Positions 1 through 11,832 of a DNA stretch of 64,000 nt are shown piece by piece (within the stretch, counting starts at the first letter, position 1; every line of letters begins with the position of its first letter). Position numbers and translations under genes: made by a program. The notes below the pieces were generated by a model. The model searched no databases and was not told the origin of the DNA. It saw nothing but the letters and a program-made list of their open reading frames with translations. The DNA is from Chlorophyllum brunneum. Its lineage: Eukaryota; Basidiomycota; Agaricomycetes; Agaricales; Agaricaceae. The stretch is from assembly GCA_963576785.1 (NCBI GenBank), contig OY756142.1:868001-932000 (forward strand), written 5' to 3'.

Positions 1-1
1 T

Positions 2-3000
2 GCTGCTGCGAACTCTTCGCGCTATGTTTCCCAGGCCCAACAGACACTCGCCTCCAGGCAGTACGAAAACAGTGCACCATCATACCTTAATGGCTATCGT
101 CGTGTGAGTAGGAAGGACTTAGACCTAGGAGGTGGACATGGTGGTCAGAAACGTGGTTACGTCGAGGACTTGGCAGACGAACAGGAAGTCGCGAAGAGGT
201 CCAGACGGGAGAACGGGTACATCGGAAATGACGCCGATGAGGGTGTTTGGCGGGACCAACCGCTACCTCAGCGGGTTGCTAAGCGCTATTTATTTGATCA
301 AGACGAAAACGAGGATGACTTTATTGAGCGTCAACCTCGGGACAAACGCGCACGCAAGGTGTCTCTGGACAAAAGTATTCAGGCTCGAGAAGGGGATCTG
401 GAGATGGATGTTGATGAAGATGAAGATGACATCGATGACTTACCTTTCATTCAACGCGGCAAGAAACGTGATCGCGCCGAGGCGGGTTCAACCTTTGATG
501 GAGACGATGATGAGAGCGGTTCCGAGCAGGATGGTTTTGATCTCAAATCCAAGAGGAGGGAGCGCAAACGGAGAACATTCTCGGAGCGGAAGTCTGATGC
601 TGCTGTTGCAACTCGTGGTCAGAAGCGAGACCGCGATTTGGGCGAGGATGACGCTGACTCTGGAATTGGGGATGAAAGCTTGTATGTGTTCCGCAAGAAA
701 CGTGGAAAGAGAACATCACTACCGGATGACGAGTTGAGCGAACACTCGACAACGCAGTCGCAGACATCATCTACCAGTCGTAACCGTAAAATTGGCGAAG
801 AGTGGACTTCCAACGGTATCCAGTGGAAAGTGGGTCCAAACGGCCAACGGCTACGTCAGGCATTAGTCAGGAAAGCGAAGCAGAGATTCCCGATGGTAAA
901 GTCCAACACCTCATCCAGGTCGTTCGACACTTAAATTTGTTCTTAGCCCGAAGATTCCCAGCACCCTGACCGTGAAGCAGACTTTGAAGTTTATGTCGAG
1001 ACTTGGCTAACTGAGGAGGAATATCGAGATGCAAAAGCGCGTCATACTCTCGCTGGACAGGATACACCCAAACGGTTAGAACCAAAACTTGGAGTTGATG
1101 TTCAGGTATGCACCTCACCGTACCGCTCTTTGCCCTCCTGTTGATATACCTTCTTTCTCTTTGTTATTTATTTATACCAGACGCACGTCAATGGGAAAAA
1201 TCTCCTTTGGTCTTCGACGTCCACTCCCTTTGATTCCCCGGTTTCTCATTCTCCTATCTCCGAACGCGTTCATTCTCCTAATCAACGAATCTCTCGTATA
1301 TCCTTCGGTTCTTCGGGAAACGCCAGGACGAATCCTTTTGACCAGATACCATCACAGAGTGTGAGGCGCATCTCTTCCATCTCACGGACCTCATCTATCG
1401 GAGCCAGTAGTTCTCCAGGTTTGGCAGACACCACCAATTCTAGCCCTCATGCTCGGTTTAGGACTTATTCCAAGTTTGAGAAGCAAGAGCTGGAAGCCCA
1501 GGCGCTCACGAAATTAAGGGAACTGAAGAGCAAGAAAGAGGCCGAGATCAATCAGGCAAAGGCGGATGAGGCCGCGAAAGAGAAGGAGAACTTCGACAAG
1601 GCGAAAGCGTCAGCCATTCCGACCATCACTGTTACTGCTCCGACAGAGGTACCAAAGCCGGCTGCACAGCCTACTCCTCCCGTCTTCAGCATGCCTAAAC
1701 CTGCCGAGGCCACCTCGGGAACTACTGAATCCCCGAAGCCCTCACTCAACTTTCCAATTACCTCAACTACTTCTAATCCATCCCCTGATCCAAAGCCCAC
1801 TGAGGCGCCTAAATCGTCTCTCTTTGGACCTTCAACTTCGTCTACAACTCCAGCCTTCCCTTCTGGCACATCTGCTTCAATTGTACCTAACGGTCTTGAT
1901 GGAAAAGCTACTGCCAATCCCTTCTCTCTTGTACCCCCGACCAACGCACCGTCGCCCATGATGCAAACGAGCCAGCCTGGAGGCAGCTACTTTACTCCAT
2001 CGGCCAAGGCGCCTGTTGATGCCAAGTTAGATCAAGCAACAAAACCTGCTAACGTCTTCAATTTCCCGTCATCTTCGGCCACTACTACCAATGACAACAT
2101 GGAAATGGCATCGACACCATGGTCTAAGTCTACGACAGGACAAGAAGATCCGCAAGCTGCTAACAGCAGTAATTCGCTGTCAGCTCGCTTTGGTTCTTCG
2201 CCGAACAGCACCGCACCTGCAACGGCTCCTACGTCTGCGCCTAACCCGCCTCAATCCTCTTCCCTCTTCAACTTCGCCGCAAAACCCACTACTACCACCA
2301 CCAACCCATTCGCCGCACCTACATCTCGACCCTCCCAACACACCACTGCTCCAACCACCTCCAATACCTCCGCAAACACTACTTCTGGCCCACTGAAGTT
2401 TAACTTTGGACTCACTGGTCCCTCTAATGCACCCTCCACAAATGTCTCTTCCACAAATACGGTCACTGCACCCGCTGCGACCACTAGTCCCTCCGGTGAT
2501 CCATTCCAATCGGTTATGAAAGGACGTCCCATGGTCACCTTCACCCCATTGACACCCGACGGTGGAACCAAGGATGACAGTAAGCCGGCTGCAAGCGACT
2601 CGGCGACGCCTAAGACTGGTCCAGATCCGTCAGCTTTCGGGTTCAAGGCTCCAGTTACGTTCGCTTCCAATGGTAATGTTTCGAAGCTCCCTGCTACATC
2701 GGTTTTCAATACCTCCAATGGAGGGCCGAATCCATTCAACGCCGCCACCTCGTCGTCCAATCCTTCTAATATGTTTGGTTCGACTCCATTCGGCGTCAAG
2801 CTGGCAGAGAATAAGCCGACGGAGTCGAGTAACTCGTCTCAACCTGCAAAGCCATTGTTCAATTTTGGTGTAACTGGCGGACAACCGTCCTCGTCTTCCG
2901 GTGCCTCTAGTTTGCAGAGTGGTGGAAAACTGTTTGGTCCTTCTGGTGCTCCCGCACCAAATAGTTCGAGTTTGTTCAACGCTCTAGGTAATCAGTCTGC

Positions 3001-3634
3001 GAACGTTTTGGGCCCGACTTCGATACCAAATGCAATCAATAATGCAAACGTTTTCGGATCGTCGAATGCCAGTGCAAGCTCTGGTTCAGCTCCCACCAAT
3101 ATCTTCGGCCCTCAACCAACATTACCTTCGAACCAAGTTACTCCACGTAGCCAGCCAACCAATGTCTTCGAGACTAGTAGCACTGGAACAACTAGTGTCT
3201 TCGGAGCGACTGGAAACAAATCCGCCGAGGCACCCAAATCCGTGTTCTCCGTACCCAACGGAACAACAGCCAACCCCCCCACCTCGGGGCCTGAACCTCC
3301 CAAACCCTCATTCCAATTTAAGCTTCCTCAGCCCAGTAGCAATACCAGCACCAACACTTCGGCACCAGCGTCGACGACGACTTCAAGTTCAGGGCCTACG
3401 TTCAAGTTCAACTTTGATTTTAACAAGAATGCCTCGTCTGCGTCTTCGTCCCCATCCCAGCCACCATCTGTTTTCGGTGCTCCTGCTTCCAGTACTGCGG
3501 CAGGCTCATCCCCATTTGCAATCAAACCTAGTTCATTCAACACTGGCAGCCCCTTTGGCTCCACCAGCAATAATTCCCCATTTAATCCTCTTGGTATGGC
3601 GTCGCAGTCGGCCCCAGGTACTGGGCAGAAGTAG
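2..3634 (+). CDS. FG-repeat nucleoporin (Nup1/Nup124-like), 5' end missing
   Basis: Component of the nuclear pore whose FG repeats bind transport receptors. The reading frame is open from base 2, so the N-terminus lies outside the window. Exons are 2-895, 947-1105 and 1181-3634, with introns of 51 and 75 bp, all in phase 0. The first exon encodes a highly charged, basic/acidic region and ends in a compact conserved-looking block (GEEW..NGIQWKVGPNGQRLR, then PEDSQHPDREADFEVYVETWLTEEEY in pieces across exon 2). The last exon is Ser/Thr/Pro/Asn-rich with many FG-type repeats: FNFG, FGFK, LFNFG, VFGSS, VFGAT, FKFNF, VFGAP. The FG class is secure from composition and repeats. The assignment to the Nup1/Nup124/Nup153 group is inference from overall layout only. 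Confidence 0.8.
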
Positions 3635-4279
3635 GCGCGTCTTTGTGGAGAAAAGTATCTTGTCATGCAGACGTTTTGGGCGCTTTTACGTTCTTGTGTC
3701 GTTTGTCCTGTGGAGGTTCCAGCTTCAATTCGCTTCTGTACACATTGCATCCATTTAATCTAGGCTTTGTTGTTCAAGATGGACATTTGTACCATATCTC
3801 TCAATTTGCATACACTCGACTTCTTTCTTGTCTCTTCACCATCAATGAGAGTGAAATGACAAATGATAGCGTAAGAGGAACATGAACCATACATATTCAC
3901 GTGGTTGTCATAATATTTCCGAGAGAGCGATCTGGCCACATTGCCCGTTCTTGGTTCTACCCCACCCTGTAGTACCACTGGTGCTACACCCTGGGCTGCC
4001 CACTCCCTGTCCTCTTTCTTTCTTGCCACCTTGGCACGGACCGGCCGAGGGCAACGCGCCGTAAGCTGCAACCAAGGGGATTGATCACGCCCAACTTGGT
4101 CTCTGGGCAGCAAATCCAACAGGCAATCCAAGACTTCTAGACAGGGACAATCTACACATCACCAACCTACTACCAGCCGTCCCCCTGCCCATTCTCTGCT
4201 TCAGCAACTACTCCACTACCTATTCCGATTCATACTATACCACGTCCGACCCAACCAATAGCGTCGTGACACAAAAAAC
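3635..4279. other. Intergenic, no gene seen
   Basis: Spacer between the nucleoporin stop and the next start codon. It presumably holds the 3' UTR of the first gene and the promoter of the second. One CACGTG lies at 3898-3903, 377 bp before the next ATG. The short ORFs here have no recognisable content. Confidence 0.6.
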
Positions 4280-6831
4280 ATGCAAACACGGCCGATTGAG
4301 ACACCCAGACCGAGACCTCCTGCCAAGGTCCGGCGGTCGTTGGCAAAGGGGTCCACAACTCCCCCTCCTGCCTATGCGTCGACCTTTACGTTTCCCAGTG
4401 CCAACGACAACATGGATGGAATGAGTTTGGAACGCAAGTGGGAGGCGGGGAACACACCTGGAGAGGACCATGGGGTGGACTCGAACCAAGATGATGATTT
4501 GTCTTGGTTGAACGAAAAGTCGAGGGATGAGCTGTCGGGTTTGCTGGTCAAGGCGGATGCGTTGATCAAGGAGAGGGAAAATGGTACGTTTCATTGGAGG
4601 GGTTTCCCAGTCTCTCGTTTTTCTGTCGTAGGAATCAAATTGACTGATTCAACTTTCATTTTCTTCTGCTGCTCCGCCCCGCAGAACTCAGCCTTACGTC
4701 CGCAGCGTGCAAGACATTATACGAGAACAACGTTGCTTTGAAGACGAAACACGAGGCCTTGCTTAACAGGATACCTCTCTCGCCTAACATCAATACAACT
4801 TCGATCTCCTCCCCAGACCTTAGCCCCCGTAGACCACGATCACCATTACATCCCCCACTGTCACTTGGTCGGTCTACACCGGGGAATTTGGCTGCAAATC
4901 CGTCCTCAGAACATATACTACCAAAAGCCTATAATTATAGACCACATCGAGGTATGGCCATACCTGCCATGGATATCTCTTTCCTTGCAGACCAGAACGC
5001 CGAGCTGCTTTCAAAGTTGGAAAAACTGGAGGTAGAGGCTTCCAGTGCGGATATGGTTGGTCGAAGGGAGTTGAGAAGGTTGGAGAAGGAGATTGGAGTG
5101 TTGAAGGAGGAATTAGAGAAAACCCAGGCGAGAAGTGATGAGTTAGAGGAGAAGGCTAAGACAGGCTTCGGATTGGGTGCAGAGAAGGTTATTGAGGAGG
5201 CGTGGAAGAGGAAGAAGGAAAGGGAGCAGAAGCTCAATGCGATCAGGCGAGCTGGTCGTGCTGCCCTTCCGGCAGCTCAGAACTTCGCACCTGATGCACC
5301 GCCCCTGTTCCGGGTGGAAGTAGCGGGACCGTGTGTTAGTCCGAACCCATCAACCTTAGAAGAAATGTCGATTTTTGGAGAAGATACGACCGTAACGCAG
5401 GACACCAAACCGCCAACTCAGCCAGACCACCAGCTGATCTCCAAATTGCTAGAGAAGATTCAGGAGCTTGAGACGACAAATACCAAGATCCTCGAACACC
5501 AGACGGAGACAACATCGAGGTTGCAAGCAGTTCAGCGTGAGACTGAATTCATGACTAGGGTATACGAACGACTCAACGAATTCGAGGAGCAAAATGATCT
5601 CGACGAATCTGAGGCTAGGGACCAAGTACCCAGTGACCTTGAAAATGGGTTCGCTAAATCCCATCGCACACTGCAGTCTCAGTTACTCGCCGCGAAGGTG
5701 AAACGCCAACGAAGCTTTCACAAGCACGAACCTCGGAGTCGAGGCACCCTCAGGGGCTTGTTCGACCCACCTCCTGATTCGTCGACCCCCAATAAGCCAA
5801 ACTTACCTGTCCCTTTCAGCGAAACATCTTGGCAACGACCACGCCACCAGTCGGCTTATTCTATTGGCAGCGGTGGACTGGCCTCCCCTGCACTTTCGGC
5901 ACTCAGTCTCTATTCACCACCTGCACGAAATAGGGACGAGCTTTACTCTGAGGTCTCTGTGGGACCAAGCCTTGCAAAGGAGCTAGGTGACATGTGGGAC
6001 AGTGGTGACAGTACAAACCTGCTTCGCCCTCGGAGCATATCGAACGCTAGCGCACTTTCTGCTTCCCCATCACCCTATCCTCTACCCTTGTCATCCCAGG
6101 AACAAGGAGATCCTCCACCCACCCCGCCAACCATACCTACAAATTCCTTACAGCTTTCCATCGAGCCACCGACGCCGCAAAAAGCCACCACTCACACAAA
6201 GCACCAAGAATTGTTTCTCATTGGGAATATGTCTCCGCGTTTTCGTGTTGCGCGGTCTCTGCGAGCTCGCAATTACCTTTGCATCGAGGGACGTTACCCC
6301 GAGCCTCTTGGACCTAATAAACCACTTCAGCTTCGGAAGAGATTCGCCTATGACGATTCCTCTCCTACTCCTACAAGAGAGCCTTCCGGTGGCCCACTCT
6401 TTGTCGAAGCCTTCCAGATTATGATGAATGAGTTTGACGAACGAAACATGGGGGTGCAGCGGGAAAGGCAAGATACAGATGTCTCACGTTCGCCATCGCC
6501 CGACGACGATGACTATGCTGATGCGAAAGAAGACTTGGATGAGACTGATAGGGAGGATGCCATCGTGAATGCGAGTGTGGACTCTGCAGGGCCGGAGGAG
6601 GAAGGGGAGAGCTTCAACGAGGATATGGAGAACTCATCGCTGACAAGCAAGTCCCACAAGAATCAAGTGGCTACGTCGAGGTTTGGTGGACTTTTGGTCG
6701 AAGTGTGGATGTGGTTGCAGTTTGTGATCATCATGTTGGTGTTTGTATGGGCTATGGCGAGGAAGGGACCGAAGTCTGTGCTAAAGGAAGCGGAAAGGAA
6801 GCGGACGTTGTCGATGAAGAAGAGGGTTTGA
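4280..6831 (+). CDS. Coiled-coil protein with C-terminal membrane anchor, unknown function
   Basis: I do not recognise this family. Exons 4280-4583 and 4685-6831 join across a 101-bp intron (codon GAA split after G) to give 816 residues. The N-terminal third contains a strong coiled coil (around residues 180-280, rich in E/K/L heptads such as ELLSKLEKLEVE and IGVLKEELEKTQ) and a second helical stretch near residues 330-390. The middle is Ser/Pro-rich and probably disordered, followed by an acidic segment. Near the C-terminus a hydrophobic run (WMWLQFVIIMLVFVWAM) is followed by a basic tail ending KKRV, which fits a tail-anchored membrane protein with its bulk in the cytosol. The first ATG in frame follows an A-rich context. 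A role in tethering or organelle shape is only a guess. Confidence 0.75.
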
Positions 6832-7362
6832 AGTGAGGCTCACTTAAGGGCGAAATGTAACATTTCCCCCAGATTTTCCTATCCTTCATTGTGCATTCAT
6901 CCCTTTTCATTGTAGATATTGAGCTTCACTCCCACCGTTTGTTAGTTCACGATTTCAAAACTCCACATTCGTTCAATTTCCCGGTTCCGTATCCAACCAA
7001 GGCTATGCCAACATCCACCATCACTCGGTAAACATTATCACCACTACACGCCCTTTCACATTTCTGCAGACCATCACACCTGGCCTCATTCTCCCTTTTC
7101 TCGTGCGTGTACATAAGACCGGTAATGTACAGTACATATCACGCTACTTCACCCTCGTTAGACTCTATCCTGGGTGTCACATATTATACCCTGTAAATAC
7201 CCCGTACTATACACCCACGTTCGTTTCAGCATGACATATTCTCCCTCTTTCCAACGACGTAGAAAACCTTGAATCACGTGTGGATCGGGATCGTTGATCA
7301 GATTTTTTGTGAATTCGATCCAGCTTCGGTGACCGTAAATCTACCAATACCCACCCCCTGCT
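6832..7362. other. Intergenic, 3' UTR and promoter region
   Basis: Pyrimidine-rich spacer between two genes on the same strand. No ORF of interest. A CACGTG lies close to the downstream start (listed separately). Confidence 0.6.
7275..7280. promoter_or_regulatory. CACGTG E-box upstream of the Nop13-like gene
   Basis: Palindromic CACGTG ending 82 bp before the ATG at 7363. This is the core bound by bHLH factors such as Cbf1 or SREBP-type proteins. Binding here is inferred from sequence and position only. Confidence 0.4.
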
Positions 7363-8902
7363 ATGCGTTCCTCATCCTCCTCTACCTCAGACTCTCCCCC
7401 ATCTACAAACTCCAAAAGAAAACGGGAAGCCGAAGATGCCGTTGATTCTGACGCAGATACCTCAGGTAATGATTCGGACTCGAATTTGAGTTCGAGGTCA
7501 GAGAATGAGCACGATAAAACTATTCCCACTGTCGACGATGACGCACCTGTTCTATCTCATGCTGCACGACGTAAACAAAAGAAACAAGAAAAAACGACGC
7601 AGCGGGAACAAGAACATGACGACTCAGAATCTGCAGGGCCAAAGAAGAAGAGAAAACTTAAAGACGGGAGCGCAATTGTATTGGCTAAGGATGCTACCCA
7701 TTGCAAGGGTACCAAAAGGCAGAATTCTGTCTGGGTTGGAAATATGACATTCAAGACTACGGAGGAAAACCTTAGGACGTTCTTCAGGGATCGCGGGGTG
7801 GCTGAGATCACAAGAATTAACATGCCTACGAAGGCTGCGAAAGGTCCTGGACTGAAGGCTGAGAATCGTGGGTGTGTGGACTCATTCTCTCCGGGCTGGA
7901 TATAGGTCAGCTCAAATGTGCATTCAGGTTTGCATATGTCGATTTTGAGACGCCCGAGGCAAAACGAGCTGCTATTGCACTCTCCGAAAATCCACTTTTA
8001 GGACGGAAGCTCCTTATAAAAGATGGTACGCAACTAAATGCCTTCGATTGACCGTCAAAGTGCTGATTCGACGTAGGTGACGACTTTACTGGACGGCCGA
8101 ATCAGGCTGTCGTGGAGACAACTGTGACTGTAAACGGCGTCAAAAAATCCCTATCGAAAACTGCTCAAAAGATCCTCAGGAATCAGAAACAACCCCCGGC
8201 ACCTACTCTCTTCTTCGGTAACCTCAGCTTCGATACGACAGAGGATTCAATACTAGAGCTACTTAAAGCGCACCGCGAAAAGGGTAAACAGAAAGAAAAG
8301 GTCAAGGACGTCGAAGAGAAACACGGGGAGCTCTGGATACGAAAAGTCCGGATGGGAACTTTTGAGGACTCTGGCAAGTGTAAAGGGTATGTTCCGTTCT
8401 TGGAATTTCTTACTTGTGCAAATCCCTGACAACTAAGCACAGATTCGGCTTCGTTGATTTCTCAAGCACGGAACATGCGACTAGCGCCCTTATCAATCCC
8501 AAGAATCACCATCTGAACGGGAGAGATCTCGTTGTGGAGTATGCTAGTACCGAAGCCGTTCGGCGGGGGGCACCCAAGGTCCAGAAACACAAATCTCAAG
8601 CTGAAGGAAACGCCTCCACAGGGAAGGATGAGGGTAAACAAAGACTGAAGAAAGATCTTCCGCCCCACAAAGCGAGACAATCTAACGACGATGAAAAGCA
8701 TGACTCGATGGAGGTAGATAACTCGGAGGATATTCCACCTCTCACCAAGCCGAAATATCCAGAAGGAGATCGCCAGCGAGACAGAGGGTCTAGGGACAAA
8801 GGAAGGCCGAGAGGTCGCCCAAAACCAGGGGCGGCCCTTGCTCTTGCCAAACGTGAGAGTGCAGCGATTGTGCCTAGTCAAGGGAAGAAAATCACATTCT
8901 GA
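7363..8902 (+). CDS. nop13: Two-RRM nucleolar RNA-binding protein, Nop13-like
   Basis: RNA-binding protein expected in the nucleolus and in pre-ribosomal particles. Exons 7363-7871, 7928-8025, 8077-8386 and 8443-8902 (introns 56, 51 and 56 bp) give 458 residues. A charged, Lys/Ser-rich N-terminus of about 120 residues precedes RRM1, with RNP2 VWVGNMTF and RNP1 RGFAYVDF (the latter split by intron 1). The linker has LIKDGDDFTGRPNQ. RRM2 has RNP2 LFFGNLSFDTTEDS and RNP1 KGFGFVDF, preceded by TFEDSGKCKG. This order, the GRxLLIKD linker and the FEDSGKCKG block are what I know from fungal Nop13. The tail is basic (RGRPRGRPKPG), typical of nucleolar proteins. RBM34/Nop12 is the alternative family. 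A CACGTG lies 83 bp upstream. Confidence 0.8.
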
Positions 8903-9604
8903 AGTGTACTTATCTGCTCCCGCGATTCAGTACTGGGTACACATGGAGACAAGGAAAACAAACCGGATTTGATCCATGACTGTTCTTTGGGCAGTGACGC
9001 CCTGAATTTTGTCTGTAGACTCTTCTGTATACTTATCCACGACCGCCACGCGCACATTTCGATATGGGGGTAAAATGTCAGTGCGCCCCGTATGCGAAGG
9101 AGTTGAGCTTCTTCACCGAGTTTGCAGTACCTTCTTATCTGGGTTACGCCACAAAGCTTAGCCAGAACCATGTTGATCATGCCTGTCGGACCTACACAAA
9201 ACCACACGGTCAGCACACGTTTCAATCGTGCTTCTCACGAAAATTGATCGAATTATCTGCTATCGCAATATGATCAGGGATACCCTCGTCAGGGTAGAAT
9301 AGGGACGGGGAACAAAGCTACAAGACACAAGGTGTTACCCGGGATTTTGCAATGCCTCGCGGCATCCTCGCAAATATCTCGAACGCAGATCATCGAGATG
9401 GACGGCAAAAAAACCTTTTCTTCCTTTCGGACTGGTTAGCGCCTTTTCGTAATGGTGTGTCTTCTCGAAAACCTGGAAAGAACCGGTGCCTCGCCGCATT
9501 CTGATTAGTCTTTGGTCAAACTAGGACCGTGTTGTCAACCTTTTGTTTTGGTCCATCTTCGTCCCTCCCTTGTACTCCTAACCTTGTTCCGGATCGCACT
9601 CAAA
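8903..9604. other. Intergenic, nothing recognised
   Basis: About 700 bp between two plus-strand genes. No conserved ORF, tRNA or repeat was seen. Presumably 3' UTR plus promoter. Confidence 0.5.
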
Positions 9605-11234
9605 ATGTTGAATCACTTTTCGATACTGGGGAACGTAGATGTCCAGCACCTCAATACGATCCTCTGGCTCTACTCCTTGATGGATTTTTCAAGAAGTAAA
9701 ATGGATCGGTTATACGTTTCCGAGTTGAAGATCCTGAAAGCTACATGGAGGAAGTCTAACCATGAATATGTAGTTGCCATCGTGAAAGATGCAGAAGACG
9801 ATAGTTCTGATCAACAGGACCTCTACATCATGCTCGAGCGCAGTCGCCCTCCCCGGAGCCGTCGGAAAAGGTGGTTTGGATGGCCGAGTCAATGTCGGAC
9901 TCGATGTCCAGCAAAACGACAGCGCTGCTGATATTGATGGCGATCGAGATACGTTGGTCAACCAACGACCATATCGGTTCAAACGGTTCACTAAATGGCA
10001 AACAACTTCGACTCACACGACAACAAGCCTGGGCTACACAGCTCAAAACGATTTGACATGGCGCCTAACGAGCACCTCGATTTCTGTTCTCACTCCTCTC
10101 GATGAAGAGAGAAGGGGACCTGCACAGGATCCCGTTCATATTCTTGAAAATCCATGGGTACACGAACAAGACGAAGTTGTGGCGGCCTTACAATTGCCTT
10201 CTCCTATTTTCTCGCCCAACGACACTGTCATGCCTCCTGAACCCGAAACCAATCACATATTAAACCAGGTACCAGTGTTCCACCAATCGGTTGAGTCTCT
10301 CGGTGGGGGATTGGTTCCTCTTCCAATGGCGGTTCATGATACGTGCGACAATCCTTCCCCGTCCAAATATCACAACCATCCCCTCTATTTATTCGACCTT
10401 ATCATCCTTGCCTGCACGCTTAAACGGGCCAAACCGAAATACAATGTCCTCACAAGCAATTGTTATTGGTACTGTGCTATGATCCTACACCTCGTTCGGC
10501 TGAGGCATGGACTCAATCTACCTCGCATACATATCCCGGAGAGGAACAGCGTTCTCATTTCGCTAAAACCCCAAAAGTTGCGACAGCCACTACCAGAGCT
10601 GCTCCCAAAATCCGCGCCGTCCACGGATACCAGCGCCGATAAGACGGGGAAGCCATCCCAGAAGTGGAAGCTGAAACCGAAAAGGAAGAAGAACGTTATT
10701 GAGGAGGACTGGGACCGACACCAGATACCTGTTCCCTCATTCACTGATCCTTCTATCCCAACCTCTTCCTCTCCTTCACCTCTCTTACCCCTATGGGATC
10801 TTTCGCCCTCCTGGTGTAGCTACAAACTAGGGACATGGTATGGCATCCGAGTATCAAAAACCCCAACGGACCAATGTCTTCACAAATGGCTTACCAGAGC
10901 CGAAGAAGCGATCGAGTGGTTGAGGAGCGAGGTCTTTTCTGACCATAAGCTCATACTGCAAGACGGTCCAGTGGTCAATATGAAGGTCGCAACAGCCGAC
11001 GCTGGGTCCGCTGTACTGCTTACGGATTTTAGCAGATCTGTTCAGTCGGATGGTTTGACTTTGGAAGAGGACGGTCACGGATGTGTAGCACCGGCAGTAA
11101 CATATAATTGGAGCGGATACTGCTCATCCTCATCGTCAACAATCGAGATCTCGGACCCGGTATCATTTGGGGAGAGCACAGGATGGCAGGACGATTTTTA
11201 TGATGGACTCCTTGGCAGCCTTTTTTCTTCTTGA
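9605..11234 (+). CDS. Protein of unknown function
   Basis: I cannot name this family. The best model starts at ATG 9605 and uses exons 9605-9870 and 9923-11234. The inferred 52-bp intron has a weak GTGGTT donor and restores the frame exactly, giving 525 residues. The N-terminus (MLNHFSILGNVDVQHLNTILWLYSL) is fairly hydrophobic. The central part holds a distinctive NCYWYCAMILHLVRL segment after a hydrophobic YLFDLIILAC stretch, followed by a Pro/Lys-rich linker (KWKLKPKRKK). The C-terminal 150 residues are rich in W and S. No catalytic motif is recognised. The cysteine/tryptophan motif may mark a fungal-specific fold. The intron and hence residues around position 89 are the least certain part. 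Confidence 0.6.
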
Positions 11235-11832
11235 GATTTTGGGTGTGTCTTATTTATGTTTGATTCTGGGCTGGATGTCGGTATCCGTCGTTTGTATTGT
11301 TTTGTTCTTCCCCGGGTGTCACTCTCGGACTTGGACTACTAAGCCAGGCTTCGTTTCTTACTGTATTTACTTAGTTTAATAACGAAAGCACAATGCGTTG
11401 GGTATCGTTCGGACTGCACGCACTCGTCCACGCTAAACACCAGCGACTACTAAACAATATACCAGGTACAATGGTATACATAGGAAAAAGAGGACACCCA
11501 CAAAGCCCACTCTACAGTTTCTCCTCTTTGTTCCCCAGACGTCGTTTTCGTATTTCAGACAGTCCGTCACTGTTTCATTTCAGCCTGGTCATCGGGATGG
11601 GTCGTTGAAAAAAGGGGTATATTAGTTTCCGCTTAGATTTCGTTTTGGTGTGTGTTGTCTGGCGCGTCGGACTAGGGAGGTGGGTATATGTGGGTATAAC
11701 TGCGTAGATATATTTGAGGGGCGTGGCAACAGTTGGATACGACGAAAAGACGAGCAAGAAATAGAAAAAAGAAGAAATACGCAAGTATCAAATTGTAGGG
11801 CAATTCCAAAAGGTGGGAAACAAAGAAAATTA
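11235..11832. other. Intergenic between convergent genes
   Basis: Holds the 3' ends of two genes pointing at each other. AT-rich, no ORF of note. It probably contains both polyadenylation regions. Confidence 0.55.
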
